Source: Paenibacillus graminis
Lineage (GTDB): Bacteria > Bacillota > Bacilli > Paenibacillales > Paenibacillaceae
DNA length: 64,000 nucleotides
Assembly: GCF_000758705.1 (NCBI RefSeq)
Contig: NZ_CP009287.1
Location: forward strand, 434,001 to 498,000
Direction of reading: 5' to 3'
The position numbers and the translations under genes were made by a program. Positions 26,788 to 36,433 of this stretch are shown here, piece after piece; the first letter of the stretch is position 1, and each line of letters starts with the position of its first letter. The notes beneath the pieces were generated by a model. That model ran no database searches and was not told the DNA's origin. It saw only the letters and a program-made list of their open reading frames with translations.

Positions 26788-28159
26788 TATTGTTGAGAAC
26801 CTGCAGGTTACGGTAACTGAAACCTCCAACCCTTTTCAAATTCCGGTCCACGCCTTGTTCGCGATGGCGGCCCGGATTAATAAGAAACGCTCATTTCTGT
26901 TTGTCAGCAAGGTGCTCGGGAAGCATATCCCAGTCAATCCGTATACTCCGCTGCTCAGCGGTGCCGCGCTGGCACTACTGCTCTATCAGGAGATGGGCGG
27001 AGAGGCGGCGGACGGCGGACGGATGGACAAGCTGCTAAATCAAGCCGTTCACGGACTGATTCATCCGGAGCATGCAGAGGCGGCCTACCGTGATCTGCTG
27101 GATGCCCGGCTGGTTCTCCCGGAGCGTGTTTTGTTTATCGGCTTTGCCGAGACCGCAACAGCCCTGGGCCACAGCATGTACCATATGTTTGCCAAAGGTG
27201 CATCCTATATTCATACTACCCGTGAAGACATACCGGAACTTGTATCAGTGGTCAGCTTTGAGGAAGAGCATTCCCATGCGGTTGATCATTTATGTTATGC
27301 CCTGAATGCTGAGCTGCTGTCCGGGGAAGATCCTGTGGTGCTGGTAGATGATGAAATTACTACCGGCAATACGGCGGTCAATACCATTCGTGATATCCAG
27401 TCCAAGTTTCCGCGCAAGGAATATGTGGTTGCTTCCCTTCTCGATTGGCGCAGCAGCGCCAACATTCAGGCTTACCGTGATCTGGAGCAGGAGTTGGGTA
27501 TCCGCATCAGGGCTTTAAGCTTGCTGCAGGGGACAATTGAAGTGAAAGGCACGCCTCAGCTGAGCCTGGTAGAGGTTGGGGCGAAGCCCTCCATTGCCAC
27601 TGAAGCTCCGGTGATCCTCACCTATGTGCAGGACGGCCTGGAGCGGCTGAACGTGACCTCCTCAGACTCCTCTGGAGAGATCAACCCGTCACCTTATCTG
27701 AAGCACAGCGGACGGTTCGGGTTAGAGTCAGAGGATAACAAGCGGTTGGATCAAGGGATTGCACAGGCAGCTGCACAGCTTCGCGGGCACCGTGAAGGGG
27801 GAACTGCACTCGTGCTTGGAGTCGGCGAGTTCATGTATCTGCCGATGAGAATCGCGGCGGAGATGGGGGAAGGGGTCAGGTATCAGTCCTCGACCCGCAG
27901 CCCGATCCACCCCGAACGGCGATCCGATTACGGCGTCCACAGTGCGGCAGCCTATCCGTCAGCCGTGGACCCGGGGATTACCAATTATATCTACAACGTG
28001 GAACCTGGCCAATATGATGAGATTTTTGTGCTTCTTGAGCGTGACGTGCCCCGCCGGAGGATTGAACCGATGACGGATATTCTGAAGCGGCTGGCGGGGA
28101 GCAAGGTGCATCTTGTTGTCCTGGCCTCTGATTCAGAAGAGGGAGGTTTGACCGGATGA
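26732..28159 (+). CDS. Phosphoribosyltransferase with TRSP domain
   Basis: A 475-residue protein. The N-terminal half is a type I phosphoribosyltransferase (PRPP loop VVLVDDEITTGNTAVNTI near residues 200-217; AARINKKRSFLFVSKVLGKH is a family hallmark). The C-terminal half, from about 320, is the TRSP domain found in the Ter module. ATG at 26732 is chosen because GGGGTG lies ahead; a GTG at 26696 has no site. It overlaps the aldolase gene and, by four bases, the stiP-like gene. It should attach ribose-phosphate to a base-like precursor. Confidence 0.82.
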   Translation: MNNSILSDYCPRTNTHTFNIVENLQVTVTETSNPFQIPVHALFAMAARINKKRSFLFVSKVLGKHIPVNPYTPLLSGAALALLLYQEMGGEAADGGRMDKLLNQAVHGLIHPEHAEAAYRDLLDARLVLPERVLFIGFAETATALGHSMYHMFAKGASYIHTTREDIPELVSVVSFEEEHSHAVDHLCYALNAELLSGEDPVVLVDDEITTGNTAVNTIRDIQSKFPRKEYVVASLLDWRSSANIQAYRDLEQELGIRIRALSLLQGTIEVKGTPQLSLVEVGAKPSIATEAPVILTYVQDGLERLNVTSSDSSGEINPSPYLKHSGRFGLESEDNKRLDQGIAQAAAQLRGHREGGTALVLGVGEFMYLPMRIAAEMGEGVRYQSSTRSPIHPERRSDYGVHSAAAYPSAVDPGITNYIYNVEPGQYDEIFVLLERDVPRRRIEPMTDILKRLAGSKVHLVVLASDSEEGGLTG

Positions 28160-29310
28160 AGGGAACAGATCTGGACAACATCATGAATAAAAAAATTGCG
28201 CCGCCTGTGGCGCTGGGCAGCTATCGTCCGTCTGATGTTACGTTTCTGCTTAAGGATCTCAGTGATGTGCATTTGGAGCGCGGGACCACTGAGCGGGAAG
28301 CAGCCATCCAGTCGGGTGTGCATTATTCGGAGATGCTCCCTGTTGAATATCAGCCGACCGCGCAGTATATTGCGCTGTTCCATGAGACGCTTCAGCAATC
28401 GGCAGAGAAGGTAGCGCTGGCGGTCGCAGCTGTCTCCGAAATGATTGTGGCTCAGCGGGGAACCGGGGGTACGGTCCTGGTATCCCTGGCGAGAGCCGGC
28501 ACTCCCATTGGTGTACTGATTAAACGTTATATCTCTGCGCGTTACGGGGTCGAACTGCCTCATTACAGCATATCGATTATCCGGGGCAAAGGCATCGATG
28601 AGAACGCTATTCTCTATATGCTGCAGCAGCATGGAATGGAAGCGAAGCTGCAGTTCATCGACGGCTGGACCGGCAAAGGAGCTATCCGCCAGGTCTTGAT
28701 AGAAGCCTGCCGCAGCATATATAACAAATATGGAATTGTTCTTAGCGATGATCTGGCAGTACTTGCCGATCCGGGCCACTGCTCGGGTACCTTTGGCACC
28801 CGGGAAGATTATCTGATTCCGAGCGCGTGTCTGAACTCCACCGTGTCGGGCCTGATGAGCCGCACTGTTCTGCGGGACGATCTCATCGGGCCTGATGAAT
28901 TCCATGGAGCAAAATTCTACAGAGAATGGCTGGAAACGGACCTCTCCAATGTGTTTATCGATGCAATTACACCGTATTATCCTTCAGTTAGTGAAGAGGC
29001 TGGGGCTATCGCTGCAGGAATGCTGGCCGCTCCCCCTGAGATTACCTGGCAGGGCTTGCGTGATATTCAAAAGATTCAGGAAAAGTTCGGCATAGCGGAT
29101 ATTAATCTGGTGAAGCCCGGGGTCGGCGAAACTACCCGCGTGCTGCTCCGCAGAGTACCCTGGAAAATTCTTGTCGATACTATGGATAATCCGAATCTGC
29201 GCCATATTCTGCTGCTGGCGGAGGACCGCGGTGTTCCGGTGGAAATTTTCCCTGAACTTACGTATTCCTGCTGCGGGATTATTAAGCCGCTGAAAGGGGA
29301 GTGCGAATGA
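28156..29310 (+). CDS. StiP family protein (PRTase-like, Pelota-type C-terminus)
   Basis: A 384-residue protein of the family annotated as cysteine protease StiP. The N-terminal part shows VSLARAGTPIGVLIKRYI and HYSISIIRGKGID; the last 90 residues (GVGETTRVLLRRVPWKILVD, ILLLAEDRGVPVEIFP, CCGIIKP) are a Pelota/L7Ae-like RNA-binding fold. The protease name comes from family annotation; its activity here is unproven. ATGA overlaps join it to genes on both sides, so it is translationally coupled inside the Ter biosynthetic operon. Confidence 0.78.
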   Translation: MKGTDLDNIMNKKIAPPVALGSYRPSDVTFLLKDLSDVHLERGTTEREAAIQSGVHYSEMLPVEYQPTAQYIALFHETLQQSAEKVALAVAAVSEMIVAQRGTGGTVLVSLARAGTPIGVLIKRYISARYGVELPHYSISIIRGKGIDENAILYMLQQHGMEAKLQFIDGWTGKGAIRQVLIEACRSIYNKYGIVLSDDLAVLADPGHCSGTFGTREDYLIPSACLNSTVSGLMSRTVLRDDLIGPDEFHGAKFYREWLETDLSNVFIDAITPYYPSVSEEAGAIAAGMLAAPPEITWQGLRDIQKIQEKFGIADINLVKPGVGETTRVLLRRVPWKILVDTMDNPNLRHILLLAEDRGVPVEIFPELTYSCCGIIKPLKGECE

Positions 29311-30140
29311 TCTACGCCAGCGATCTGGACCGCACCCTGATCTATTCGCCGAGTGCAATTGGCGTTCCCGAGGATTCCCAGGGTCTTGTTCCGGCAGAGA
29401 TTGTTGACGGGAAGACAGTCTCCTATATTTCACAGCATGCGCTGGAGCTGCTTAAGGACCTTGCAGCCAAAATCATTTTCATGCCGGTCACTACACGTAC
29501 AGTGGCACAGTACAGACGGATCAATCTGTTCCAGTACACGGTTATTCCCGATTACGCGATAACCAGCAACGGCGGGAATATTCTGGTGAATGGGGTAGTG
29601 GATCAGGAGTGGCGGGCTGCTGTAGCCAGACTGGTGGAACGGGGCTCTGCTTCGGCTGAGGAAGCCGGGAGGCTGGTGCGGTCGGTGGTCCGGACCGAAT
29701 GGATCATCAGTGAACGGTATTGCGACGAGCTGTTTTACACGTTTGTTGTTCATCGTGATTTGCTGCCTCTGGATGAAATTACACGGCTTTCAGAGCATCT
29801 GAACAGCTGGGGCTGGAAGGTTTCGCTTCAGGGCCGCAAGCTGTATGTGGTTCCGGAGGCGGTAGACAAAAGCGATGCAATCCTCCATGTGCGGCGCACA
29901 GTTAATTCCGGTCCGATGGTTGCGTCGGGCGATTCCCTGCTGGACAAGAGTCTGCTGGCAAGCGCCGATTATGCAATCGCTCCTTGCCATGGAGAAATAT
30001 TTGCCGAACAGCAGGCAGGTCTAGTAAAATTGGAGTATCCCTTTACGAAGCAGGCCGGTGTATTTGCCGGGGATGAGATTATGGAATATGTACAGAGGCT
30101 GTATAACAATTTGACAGCACTAGGAGTTGGGCCACAATGA
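29307..30140 (+). CDS. HAD family hydrolase of the Ter module
   Basis: A 277-residue HAD phosphatase. Motif I is YASDLDRTLIYS with D6 and D8; the C-terminal motif is VASGDSLLDKSLL. It probably removes a phosphate from the ribosylated intermediate. ATG at 29307 overlaps the preceding stop, with AAAGGGGAG upstream. It overlaps the ATP-grasp gene by four bases. Confidence 0.82.
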   Translation: MIYASDLDRTLIYSPSAIGVPEDSQGLVPAEIVDGKTVSYISQHALELLKDLAAKIIFMPVTTRTVAQYRRINLFQYTVIPDYAITSNGGNILVNGVVDQEWRAAVARLVERGSASAEEAGRLVRSVVRTEWIISERYCDELFYTFVVHRDLLPLDEITRLSEHLNSWGWKVSLQGRKLYVVPEAVDKSDAILHVRRTVNSGPMVASGDSLLDKSLLASADYAIAPCHGEIFAEQQAGLVKLEYPFTKQAGVFAGDEIMEYVQRLYNNLTALGVGPQ

Positions 30141-31210
30141 AAAAGGTAAACATTTATTTTAACCGCTGGTTTTCCGTGGCTTATCATTATATGAACCTCA
30201 TCCGCAATAATGAGGACGGCATCCCTGTTCAAATCTTTGCCACCCATTCCGATATCCGGCATATGTCGCTGCAAGGCGCTGATGTTGCCGCAGCGGAGCC
30301 TGAACTTGAAGGGATTGAATATGTGCAATTCTGTGTAGACTTCTGCCGCAGCCATGAGATCGATATCTTTATTCCCCGTCTGCACATGCTGGATATTGCC
30401 TTACACGCTTCTATGTTCGATGCCATAGGCACAAAAGTGCTGGTCTGCCGTGATCTGGACCTGCTGGAGAAGATTATGGACAAGGGCAAATTCTATGAGA
30501 GTGTCAAGGAAACCGGAATCATGACGATCCCGGATTACCATGTGGTCAGCACAGCGGAGCAATTCCAGGCAGCTTACGAGGATCTTGCAGCCCAAGGACA
30601 TCAGGTCTGCTTCAAGCCAACCGAAACCGAAGGCGGGCTTGGCTTCCGCATTATTAATAATGACCGTAATCCTTTGCAGGATCTTTTTGGCCATGTTACG
30701 CCGTACATATCTTTCGAGGAGGCCTACCGCATACTCTCCAGTGTGGATTCTTTTCCGAATCTGATGGTGATGGAGTTTCTCGAAGGCTTTGAGTACAGCA
30801 TTGATTGCCTGGCCGATGAGAGCGGCAGACTGCTGGCGGCGGTGCCTCGCCGCAAGGCGGGCGGACGCCTGCGGCTGATGGAGCATATCCCGGAGCTGGA
30901 GGATATCGCTTCCCGGGTAGCCGGGGCTTACCGCATTCCATTCAATTTCAATATCCAAATGAAATACAGCGGCGGGGTTCCGAAGCTGCTGGAGATCAAT
31001 CCCCGGATGTCCGGGGGGCTGCATATCTCCTGCCTATCCGGAATTAATTTCCCTTATTTGGCGGTCAAAAGCGCACTGGGCGGCGAGCTGCAGCCAGCGG
31101 AATTCGCCGGCAATGTGTTGGCCAGCCATGTAGAGCAGCCGCTGATTATGAGAATAAACGGCGAGTCCGTGGTCACGGATGCCGTGAACCTGAGCGGCAG
31201 CAGTTCATAA
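30137..31210 (+). CDS. ATP-grasp ligase of the Ter module
   Basis: A 357-residue ATP-grasp enzyme. The ATP-binding lysine region reads CFKPTETEGGLGFRI, the central strand EFLEGFEYSIDCL, and the metal-binding end FNIQMKYSGG then LLEINPRMSGG. Such enzymes form amide or peptide bonds, here presumably tailoring the nucleoside-like product with an amino acid. Coupled by ATGA to the HAD gene. Last of the five biosynthetic genes before the XpaC/TelA pair. Confidence 0.85.
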   Translation: MKKVNIYFNRWFSVAYHYMNLIRNNEDGIPVQIFATHSDIRHMSLQGADVAAAEPELEGIEYVQFCVDFCRSHEIDIFIPRLHMLDIALHASMFDAIGTKVLVCRDLDLLEKIMDKGKFYESVKETGIMTIPDYHVVSTAEQFQAAYEDLAAQGHQVCFKPTETEGGLGFRIINNDRNPLQDLFGHVTPYISFEEAYRILSSVDSFPNLMVMEFLEGFEYSIDCLADESGRLLAAVPRRKAGGRLRLMEHIPELEDIASRVAGAYRIPFNFNIQMKYSGGVPKLLEINPRMSGGLHISCLSGINFPYLAVKSALGGELQPAEFAGNVLASHVEQPLIMRINGESVVTDAVNLSGSSS

Positions 31211-31239
31211 ACCGCGCACAAGAGGTGAGAACAATTCAT

Positions 31240-31935
31240 TTGAAATGGAAAGTATTGTTGTACGCTGGAGCCGGTTATATAGTTGCTTTGTTGACGAGTG
31301 CTTTTGTACCCGAGCTAATCTCTTTGCTGCTGCCGGTGGCCGGTGCTGGTGCAGCGGTTATCGGCGGGGGGCGGAACCGCATCAATCTGCCGGCGGAGAT
31401 TCTTCCCGCCGGACAGGAGCAGGAAGCGCTCGCCCCGTCTCCCGCAGCGGGCAGCCTTGAGCGGGGCGGTTCCGCAAGCGGAGCTGCTGCTGCAGGTGGA
31501 CAAGCTCCCGCCGGACGGGGAAGTGCTGAGGTCAGCCCAGAGTTCGCTCCGGTAGTGGAGTATTTGAGCATTTTGGAGGATATGATCATCTCCGAAGGGC
31601 AGAAGGATACGCTCGACAATGAGATTGTCGAGAAATCGCTGGCGCTGTTCGCCAGGCTTCAACGCGTGATTCCGCTGCTGCAGGAGCTGGGCAACGGCGA
31701 GATTAACCATACGGTCCGCAGGCTGGTGCTTAAGGATCTTAATGGTGTGATTAATCCGTTTCTGCGCCTGGGCGGAGAAGCCAAAACAAGAAACCGGAGA
31801 ATGCTGCTGAACGGCCTGCGGGATGTCGATTCCAAGATATCGGAAATCGCCTCAACGATTGAGCATAAAGACCTGATGGAACTTCAGACCAAGGCGGAAC
31901 TGATTCATCAGCGGTACAGCAGTTCCGAATTATAG
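31240..31935 (+). CDS. XpaC family membrane-associated protein
   Basis: A 231-residue protein of the '5-bromo-4-chloroindolyl phosphate hydrolysis' (XpaC) family, whose name reflects a screen and not a known activity. Two hydrophobic segments lie at the N-terminus, then a low-complexity Ala/Gly/Glu linker (about 50-95) and a helical domain. TTG at 31240 is preferred: GAGGTGA is eleven bases ahead, whereas a GTG at 31225 is inside that site. It is paired with telA 14 bases downstream, as in many Firmicutes. Confidence 0.78.
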   Translation: MKWKVLLYAGAGYIVALLTSAFVPELISLLLPVAGAGAAVIGGGRNRINLPAEILPAGQEQEALAPSPAAGSLERGGSASGAAAAGGQAPAGRGSAEVSPEFAPVVEYLSILEDMIISEGQKDTLDNEIVEKSLALFARLQRVIPLLQELGNGEINHTVRRLVLKDLNGVINPFLRLGGEAKTRNRRMLLNGLRDVDSKISEIASTIEHKDLMELQTKAELIHQRYSSSEL

Positions 31936-31949
31936 GAGGAGGGAAACCC

Positions 31950-33050
31950 ATGTCCACGCAGTTGATAGAGCTCAAAAAAGAAGATGAGCAGAAGGTTGTG
32001 GAAGAAGCCTCGCAGCTGATTGAGAAGGTCGCCAAAACAGACACCGTTGCCCTGGATTCCTTAATGGATGATATCGGCAAGCTGGGAGTGAAGACGCAGG
32101 AGAAGGCAGGGCAAACCCTGAAGCTGCTGGACCGCCCGGTGAATGATCTGATGTCCGGCAAACGGGTGGAAGTGCCGAACATGATTATGAAGCTGCGCAA
32201 TGAGTGCGAGACGCTTCAGCAGAGCAAGAACGTCAGCTTTTTTGGCAAAATGCTGCGCAAGAGTCCACTCAAGAATTACGTATACAAGTATCAGTCGGTC
32301 CGCACCAATATTGACGCGATTGTTACCGGGCTGCGTGACGGGCGCGATACACTGGAAGAGAGCATCGTCAACATGCGGCAGCTCAAACGCACCTCCATGG
32401 AGGAGATTTACAACCTGCAGACCAAAATCGCCTTCGGCAACAAGCTGAAGGAGCTGTTCGAGGTTGAAATCGCCAAGCCGGAGAATGAGTTCCGCAAGGC
32501 ATACCTGGAGCGCGGACTGCGCAAGGTGATGGTTCGTATCCAGTCCATGACGGAAATGATTCTCCTCTACAATCAGGCGATTGCCGCTACGGATATTATT
32601 AATGACAACAACGACAAGCTGATCGATTCCGTAAACAACGCGATTGATAAGACTTCGAATCTGATTACAGTCTCAGCGATGATTGCCATGTCCCTGGCGG
32701 ATCAGGAGAATGTCATCTCTGCGGTGGAGGCGACAAATAAGACTATCGAAGATCAATTCAAAGAAAATGCGCGTCTGCTGCGTACCACTACGGAGAAAAC
32801 GACGGAACTCCTCTCTAAGCCCTCTATGTCACTGGAGGCTGTGAATCAGGCTATTGGCGATCTCTTGAGCGCCCTGGATACTTCCGAACAGTCCAACCGC
32901 CGGATCATTGAGAGCTGCCAGGACTATACATCCAAAATGACAACCATCAACACGCAGCTGAACAACCGCCTCGGACTCAATGAAGCTTCGCAGCCGCAGG
33001 CCTTGAAGCAGGCCGGCAAAGACAGTGAGCTTAGCAGCTTTCTGAATTAA
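31950..33050 (+). CDS. telA: TelA family toxic-anion resistance protein
   Basis: A 366-residue, highly helical cytosolic protein of the TelA/KlaA family (B. subtilis YceH). Charged heptad-like stretches (KKEDEQKVVEEASQLIEKV, MRQLKRTSMEEIYNLQTKI) run through its length. It contributes to tellurite and cell-envelope stress resistance by an unknown route. GGAGGAGGG is upstream of the ATG. It ends the Ter locus. Confidence 0.88.
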   Translation: MSTQLIELKKEDEQKVVEEASQLIEKVAKTDTVALDSLMDDIGKLGVKTQEKAGQTLKLLDRPVNDLMSGKRVEVPNMIMKLRNECETLQQSKNVSFFGKMLRKSPLKNYVYKYQSVRTNIDAIVTGLRDGRDTLEESIVNMRQLKRTSMEEIYNLQTKIAFGNKLKELFEVEIAKPENEFRKAYLERGLRKVMVRIQSMTEMILLYNQAIAATDIINDNNDKLIDSVNNAIDKTSNLITVSAMIAMSLADQENVISAVEATNKTIEDQFKENARLLRTTTEKTTELLSKPSMSLEAVNQAIGDLLSALDTSEQSNRRIIESCQDYTSKMTTINTQLNNRLGLNEASQPQALKQAGKDSELSSFLN

Positions 33051-33135
33051 GAATCAAACCTCCCCACTCATAATCCCCTGCTCCTCCACATAAGTTGTCA
33101 CTGAGGCGGCATATGGAGGAAGTGAGGATAAGCGG

Positions 33136-33234
33136 ATGATTCTGGGATGTCTGGTACTGGTGCTTATCGTCGTTGCCAGCAGTGAGAAGGCAGAAGCGAT
33201 TGTCAAACTGAACGATCCGGGCGATGACAGCTAA
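33136..33234 (+). CDS. 32-aa membrane peptide
   Basis: A minimal frame beginning MILGCLVLVLIVVASSEKAE with one hydrophobic stretch and an acidic end. GAGGA lies seven bases ahead of the ATG and an in-frame stop just upstream fixes the start. It follows telA by 85 bases. Codon pattern and ribosome site support it, but it is short enough to be chance. Confidence 0.4.
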   Translation: MILGCLVLVLIVVASSEKAEAIVKLNDPGDDS

Positions 33235-33383
33235 AGCGGCAACGGCGGGGTGCTCCGGTGGATACTCTGCAATTTTTGGACGGACCCTGGTTCAAGCAAT
33301 TTCCAGCGGTTTATTGGGTATAATAACCCGGAGGCAGTACTTAGCCTCACATCGCTGAAAATATAAGCTGAATCGGAGGTCAC

Positions 33384-34190
33384 ATGGAGAACGAGGCACT
33401 GCTGCAGGTTGAGAAATTAGCGTTAAAGAAACAGAAAATCTATCAGCAAAGCATTTTCCGTTATATCGCCCGGGCAATGCTGGCCAGTATGTTTATTGGA
33501 TTCGGCGTCATTGTTGCGTTTAAGACAGGTAACTTTTTCTACATGGAACATTCGCCGATGACGTATCCGATGGCTGCGATAACGTTCGGGGCAGCCATCA
33601 TTTTGATCTCGTATGGTGGAGGCGATTTGTTCACCGGAGATACCTTTTATTACACGTATGCCGCCTTAAGACGCAAGCTGCAGTGGACCGAGGTGGTGCG
33701 GATGTGGGTTATCAGCTACATCGGCAATATTCTCGGGGCCACGGCCTTTGCGCTGCTGATTTTTTTGACAGGATTGTTCTATGATTCCAGTGTGAACGGA
33801 TTTCTGCTCAATGTGGTGGCCCACAAGATGGAAGCCCCGGCAATGCAGCTGTTCTTCCGCGCGATTCTGTGTAATTGGCTGGTATGTCTAGCCTTTTTTG
33901 TTCCTATGTCTATGAAAAGTGATGGAGCCAAAATGTTCGCCATGGTTCTGTTCGTCTTCTGCTTCTTTATTTCCGGCTATGAGCACAGTATCGCCAATAT
34001 GTGTACGTTTGCGATTGCCCTCGTGCTGGATCATCCCGGTACGATATCCTGGGGCGGTGTGGTGCACAATCTGGTGCCGGTCACGCTTGGGAATCTGATT
34101 GGTGGAGGCGTGCTGATGGGCGTGATGTATTATTATGTGAATAAGCCTTTTCTGGATGAGCCCCATGATGAGCCCAAGGATACGCATTAA
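33384..34190 (+). CDS. Formate/nitrite transporter family channel
   Basis: A 268-residue FNT channel (FocA/NirC family) with six spans. The first broken helix shows GFGVIVAFKTG and the conserved loop FGAAIILISYGGGDLFTGD; the second repeat shows AILCNWLVCLAFFVPMS and FISGYEHSIANM. These pentamers pass formate, nitrite or hydrosulfide. CGGAGGTCAC precedes the ATG. TATAAT near 33319 may be the -10 box. No pyruvate formate-lyase or nitrite reductase gene is adjacent, so the ion is not set by context. Confidence 0.9.
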   Translation: MENEALLQVEKLALKKQKIYQQSIFRYIARAMLASMFIGFGVIVAFKTGNFFYMEHSPMTYPMAAITFGAAIILISYGGGDLFTGDTFYYTYAALRRKLQWTEVVRMWVISYIGNILGATAFALLIFLTGLFYDSSVNGFLLNVVAHKMEAPAMQLFFRAILCNWLVCLAFFVPMSMKSDGAKMFAMVLFVFCFFISGYEHSIANMCTFAIALVLDHPGTISWGGVVHNLVPVTLGNLIGGGVLMGVMYYYVNKPFLDEPHDEPKDTH

Positions 34191-34198
34191 CCGGAGAC

Positions 34199-34246
34199 AC
34201 AACAAGCCCGCTTCTCCCGGATTGGGGAGAGCGGGCTTGTTGTTGG
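34199..34246. terminator. Bidirectional terminator
   Basis: A long inverted repeat, CAACAAGCCCGCTTCTCCC against GGGAGAGCGGGCTTGTTG, between the FNT gene and the convergent CoA-transferase operon. Confidence 0.88.
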
Positions 34247-34293
34247 GGACGGCGGTGTTTGGAATTAGCCAAATACCGGGGTTACCGTTTTGC

Positions 34294-34950
34294 TCAGACG
34301 GAAATGGCCTTCAAGTTTGACGGGATCAACAACTTTGCCCCGGTTGCCTTTTGAACGTCCTCCACCGACAAACCCGGGGCAATTTCCTTCAGCATCAGCC
34401 CTGTGCCCGGAATCACATCGATGACCGCCATTTCAGTTACAATGGTTTTCACAACATTTACAGCAGTCAGGGGCAGCTTGCAGTTTTCTAATATTTTTGG
34501 CTCCCCATTTTTGTTCACATGGTCCATGGCTACAATGACACGTTTGGCCCCGACGACCAAATCCATAGCTCCCCCCATACCCGGCACTTTTTTTCCTGGA
34601 ATCATCCAGCTTGCAAGATTGCCGTTCTCATCAACCTCCAGGGCGCCCAAAACAGTGATGTCCACATGCCCGCCACGGATGATGGAGAAGGAAAGCGCAC
34701 TGTCAAAAAAGCAAGCTCCTGTCATGGTTGTAACATAACTTCCGCCAGAATCGATACAATCGATATTTTCTTGTTCCTTGGTGGCTTTGGGGCCAACACC
34801 GAGGATTCCGTTCTCAGCCTGCAGCATAATATGAACATTATCGGGAATATAGTCTACCGCCATGGTAGGCAGGCCAATACCCAGGTTGACCACATCGCCG
34901 TCTTTGAATTCCTGGGCGATTCTTCTTACAATGAATTCCCGGTTATTCAT
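34294..34950 (-). CDS. ctfB: 3-oxoacid CoA-transferase subunit B
   Basis: A 218-residue beta subunit of an acetoacetyl-CoA:acetate or succinyl-CoA CoA-transferase. The catalytic glutamate is E46 in LQAENGILGVG, and GGHVDITVLGALEVDENGN is the family signature. AGGGGATACG precedes the ATG. Its start overlaps the subunit A gene by eight bases. With subunit A it releases acetoacetate from acetoacetyl-CoA. Last gene of the operon. Confidence 0.92.
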   Translation of the reverse strand: MNNREFIVRRIAQEFKDGDVVNLGIGLPTMAVDYIPDNVHIMLQAENGILGVGPKATKEQENIDCIDSGGSYVTTMTGACFFDSALSFSIIRGGHVDITVLGALEVDENGNLASWMIPGKKVPGMGGAMDLVVGAKRVIVAMDHVNKNGEPKILENCKLPLTAVNVVKTIVTEMAVIDVIPGTGLMLKEIAPGLSVEDVQKATGAKLLIPSNLKAISV

Positions 34951-35611
34951 GCGTATCCCCTACCTTTACAATAGCGTCGATAAAAATTCCCGGTACGTTG
35001 ACATGATTGGGATCAATTTCCCCGAGCTTTACATATTCGTCCGTCTGGGCAACTACATAATCTGCCGCCATAGCCATAACAAAGTTGAAGTTGCGTGAGG
35101 AGCCGTTGATCACAAGATTCCCCGCTTCATCTGCCTTATGGGCTCTGATTAGCGCCACGTCCGCTTTGAGCGGCAGTTCGAGCAGATATTCCCTTCCGTC
35201 AATATCTATTTTCTTTTTACCTTCCTCTACAATGGTACCTACACCTACAGGTGTTAAAACACCGCCCAAGCCCGCTCCTCCTGCACGTATTTTTTCAGCT
35301 AACGTGCCTTGCGGGAAGAGGTTTACCTCAGCTTCTTTGGTCATAAGGAGTCTTCCTGTTTCCGGATTGGAGCCGATATAGGATGCATAAATCCGTTTGA
35401 CTCTGCCGCTTTTTACAAGCTTATATATAGATAATTCTGTAGTGCCTGTATCATTGGAAATAATGGAGAGATTTCCGGCGGAATGGGTCTCGACAAGCGC
35501 TCGCACGAGCTGTTCCGGGTGGCCTCCGGCCAGAAAACCGCCAACCATCACCGTGTCTCCGTCTTTGACCTTCTGAACGGCGTCTTCTGCGGAGATTAAT
35601 TTGTTATTCAT
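34943..35611 (-). CDS. ctfA: 3-oxoacid CoA-transferase subunit A
   Basis: A 222-residue alpha subunit: starts with EDAVQKVKDGDTVMVGGF, contains the glycine-rich loop GGAGLGGVLTPVGVGT and KADEAGNLVINGSSRNFN. Partner of the overlapping subunit B gene. GGAGTC precedes the ATG. It lies 48 bases behind the acetoacetate decarboxylase gene. Confidence 0.92.
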   Translation of the reverse strand: MNNKLISAEDAVQKVKDGDTVMVGGFLAGGHPEQLVRALVETHSAGNLSIISNDTGTTELSIYKLVKSGRVKRIYASYIGSNPETGRLLMTKEAEVNLFPQGTLAEKIRAGGAGLGGVLTPVGVGTIVEEGKKKIDIDGREYLLELPLKADVALIRAHKADEAGNLVINGSSRNFNFVMAMAADYVVAQTDEYVKLGEIDPNHVNVPGIFIDAIVKVGDTHE

Positions 35612-35659
35612 GGTTTCTGACTCCTTGTATATTTTTTTGAAAATATAAGAATTTAGAGG

Positions 35660-36400
35660 TTACTGGAGATAGTCATGAATGACTCTTGCGTATGGCAGCG
35701 TTAAATCGGCAATAAAATGTTTGCCGCCGATATACGCCTTAACCGGCAAATCTGCCACAGGAGCATTGACATGGGGAATCAGGCTTAACCGGGCCGGGCC
35801 TGACCAAGCGCCTTTTACTGTAATATTCTCGAGATTATACGCCACTAACTGCGCAATTTTAGGGGTACCGTCAACGTCGGGAATTAATTTTAAATTCACT
35901 TGTGTTTTTGCAATGGCTGTAGCCGTGTCCTTTTCGTCGAGAATGTTATGTTTGAAAGGCATGGTTCCCATGGCCACCAGGACATGGTTATAATGTAATG
36001 TACCGGTCAGCGTCTCCGTACCTTCAACGCTTAGGCGGGGATTCGCCCATTTTTTGGGGAACCCCCAAACTTCACGTCCTCCAAGAATAGCAGGCGCGTT
36101 ATCCAAATACATTTGGGCAACAAAATTGCAGGGTTCCCCATGAAAGGTACACGGGATGACAATACCGCTCTCCTCATAGCTTCCTAGACCGGATGAATCA
36201 GGCATCTTGATCCATTCATAGGAAACGGTATTGCTTCCATCGGGCTGAAGCGGCTCCGGGACCGCCTGTCTAATCGCAGCGGGGTCGGATTCATAAGTAA
36301 TGATAAAAAATTCCCGGTCGATGAAGCGGTAGGGGGGACGACCGTAACTGGGGCTGGCCGCAGGCATGGACTGCAGTGAAAGAACCTCTTTTGGATTCAT
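35660..36400 (-). CDS. adc: Acetoacetate decarboxylase
   Basis: A 246-residue enzyme that decarboxylates acetoacetate to acetone and CO2 through a Schiff base. The catalytic lysine K116 with its pKa-shifting neighbour K117 is in GREVWGFPKKWANP, as in the clostridial enzyme. Length is normal for the family. AAAGGGAG is upstream. Placed between thiolase and CoA-transferase genes, it completes a route from acetyl-CoA to acetone. Confidence 0.93.
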   Translation of the reverse strand: MNPKEVLSLQSMPAASPSYGRPPYRFIDREFFIITYESDPAAIRQAVPEPLQPDGSNTVSYEWIKMPDSSGLGSYEESGIVIPCTFHGEPCNFVAQMYLDNAPAILGGREVWGFPKKWANPRLSVEGTETLTGTLHYNHVLVAMGTMPFKHNILDEKDTATAIAKTQVNLKLIPDVDGTPKIAQLVAYNLENITVKGAWSGPARLSLIPHVNAPVADLPVKAYIGGKHFIADLTLPYARVIHDYLQ

Positions 36401-36433
36401 AACAATCTTGACTCCCTTTCTTTTAGACGAATG

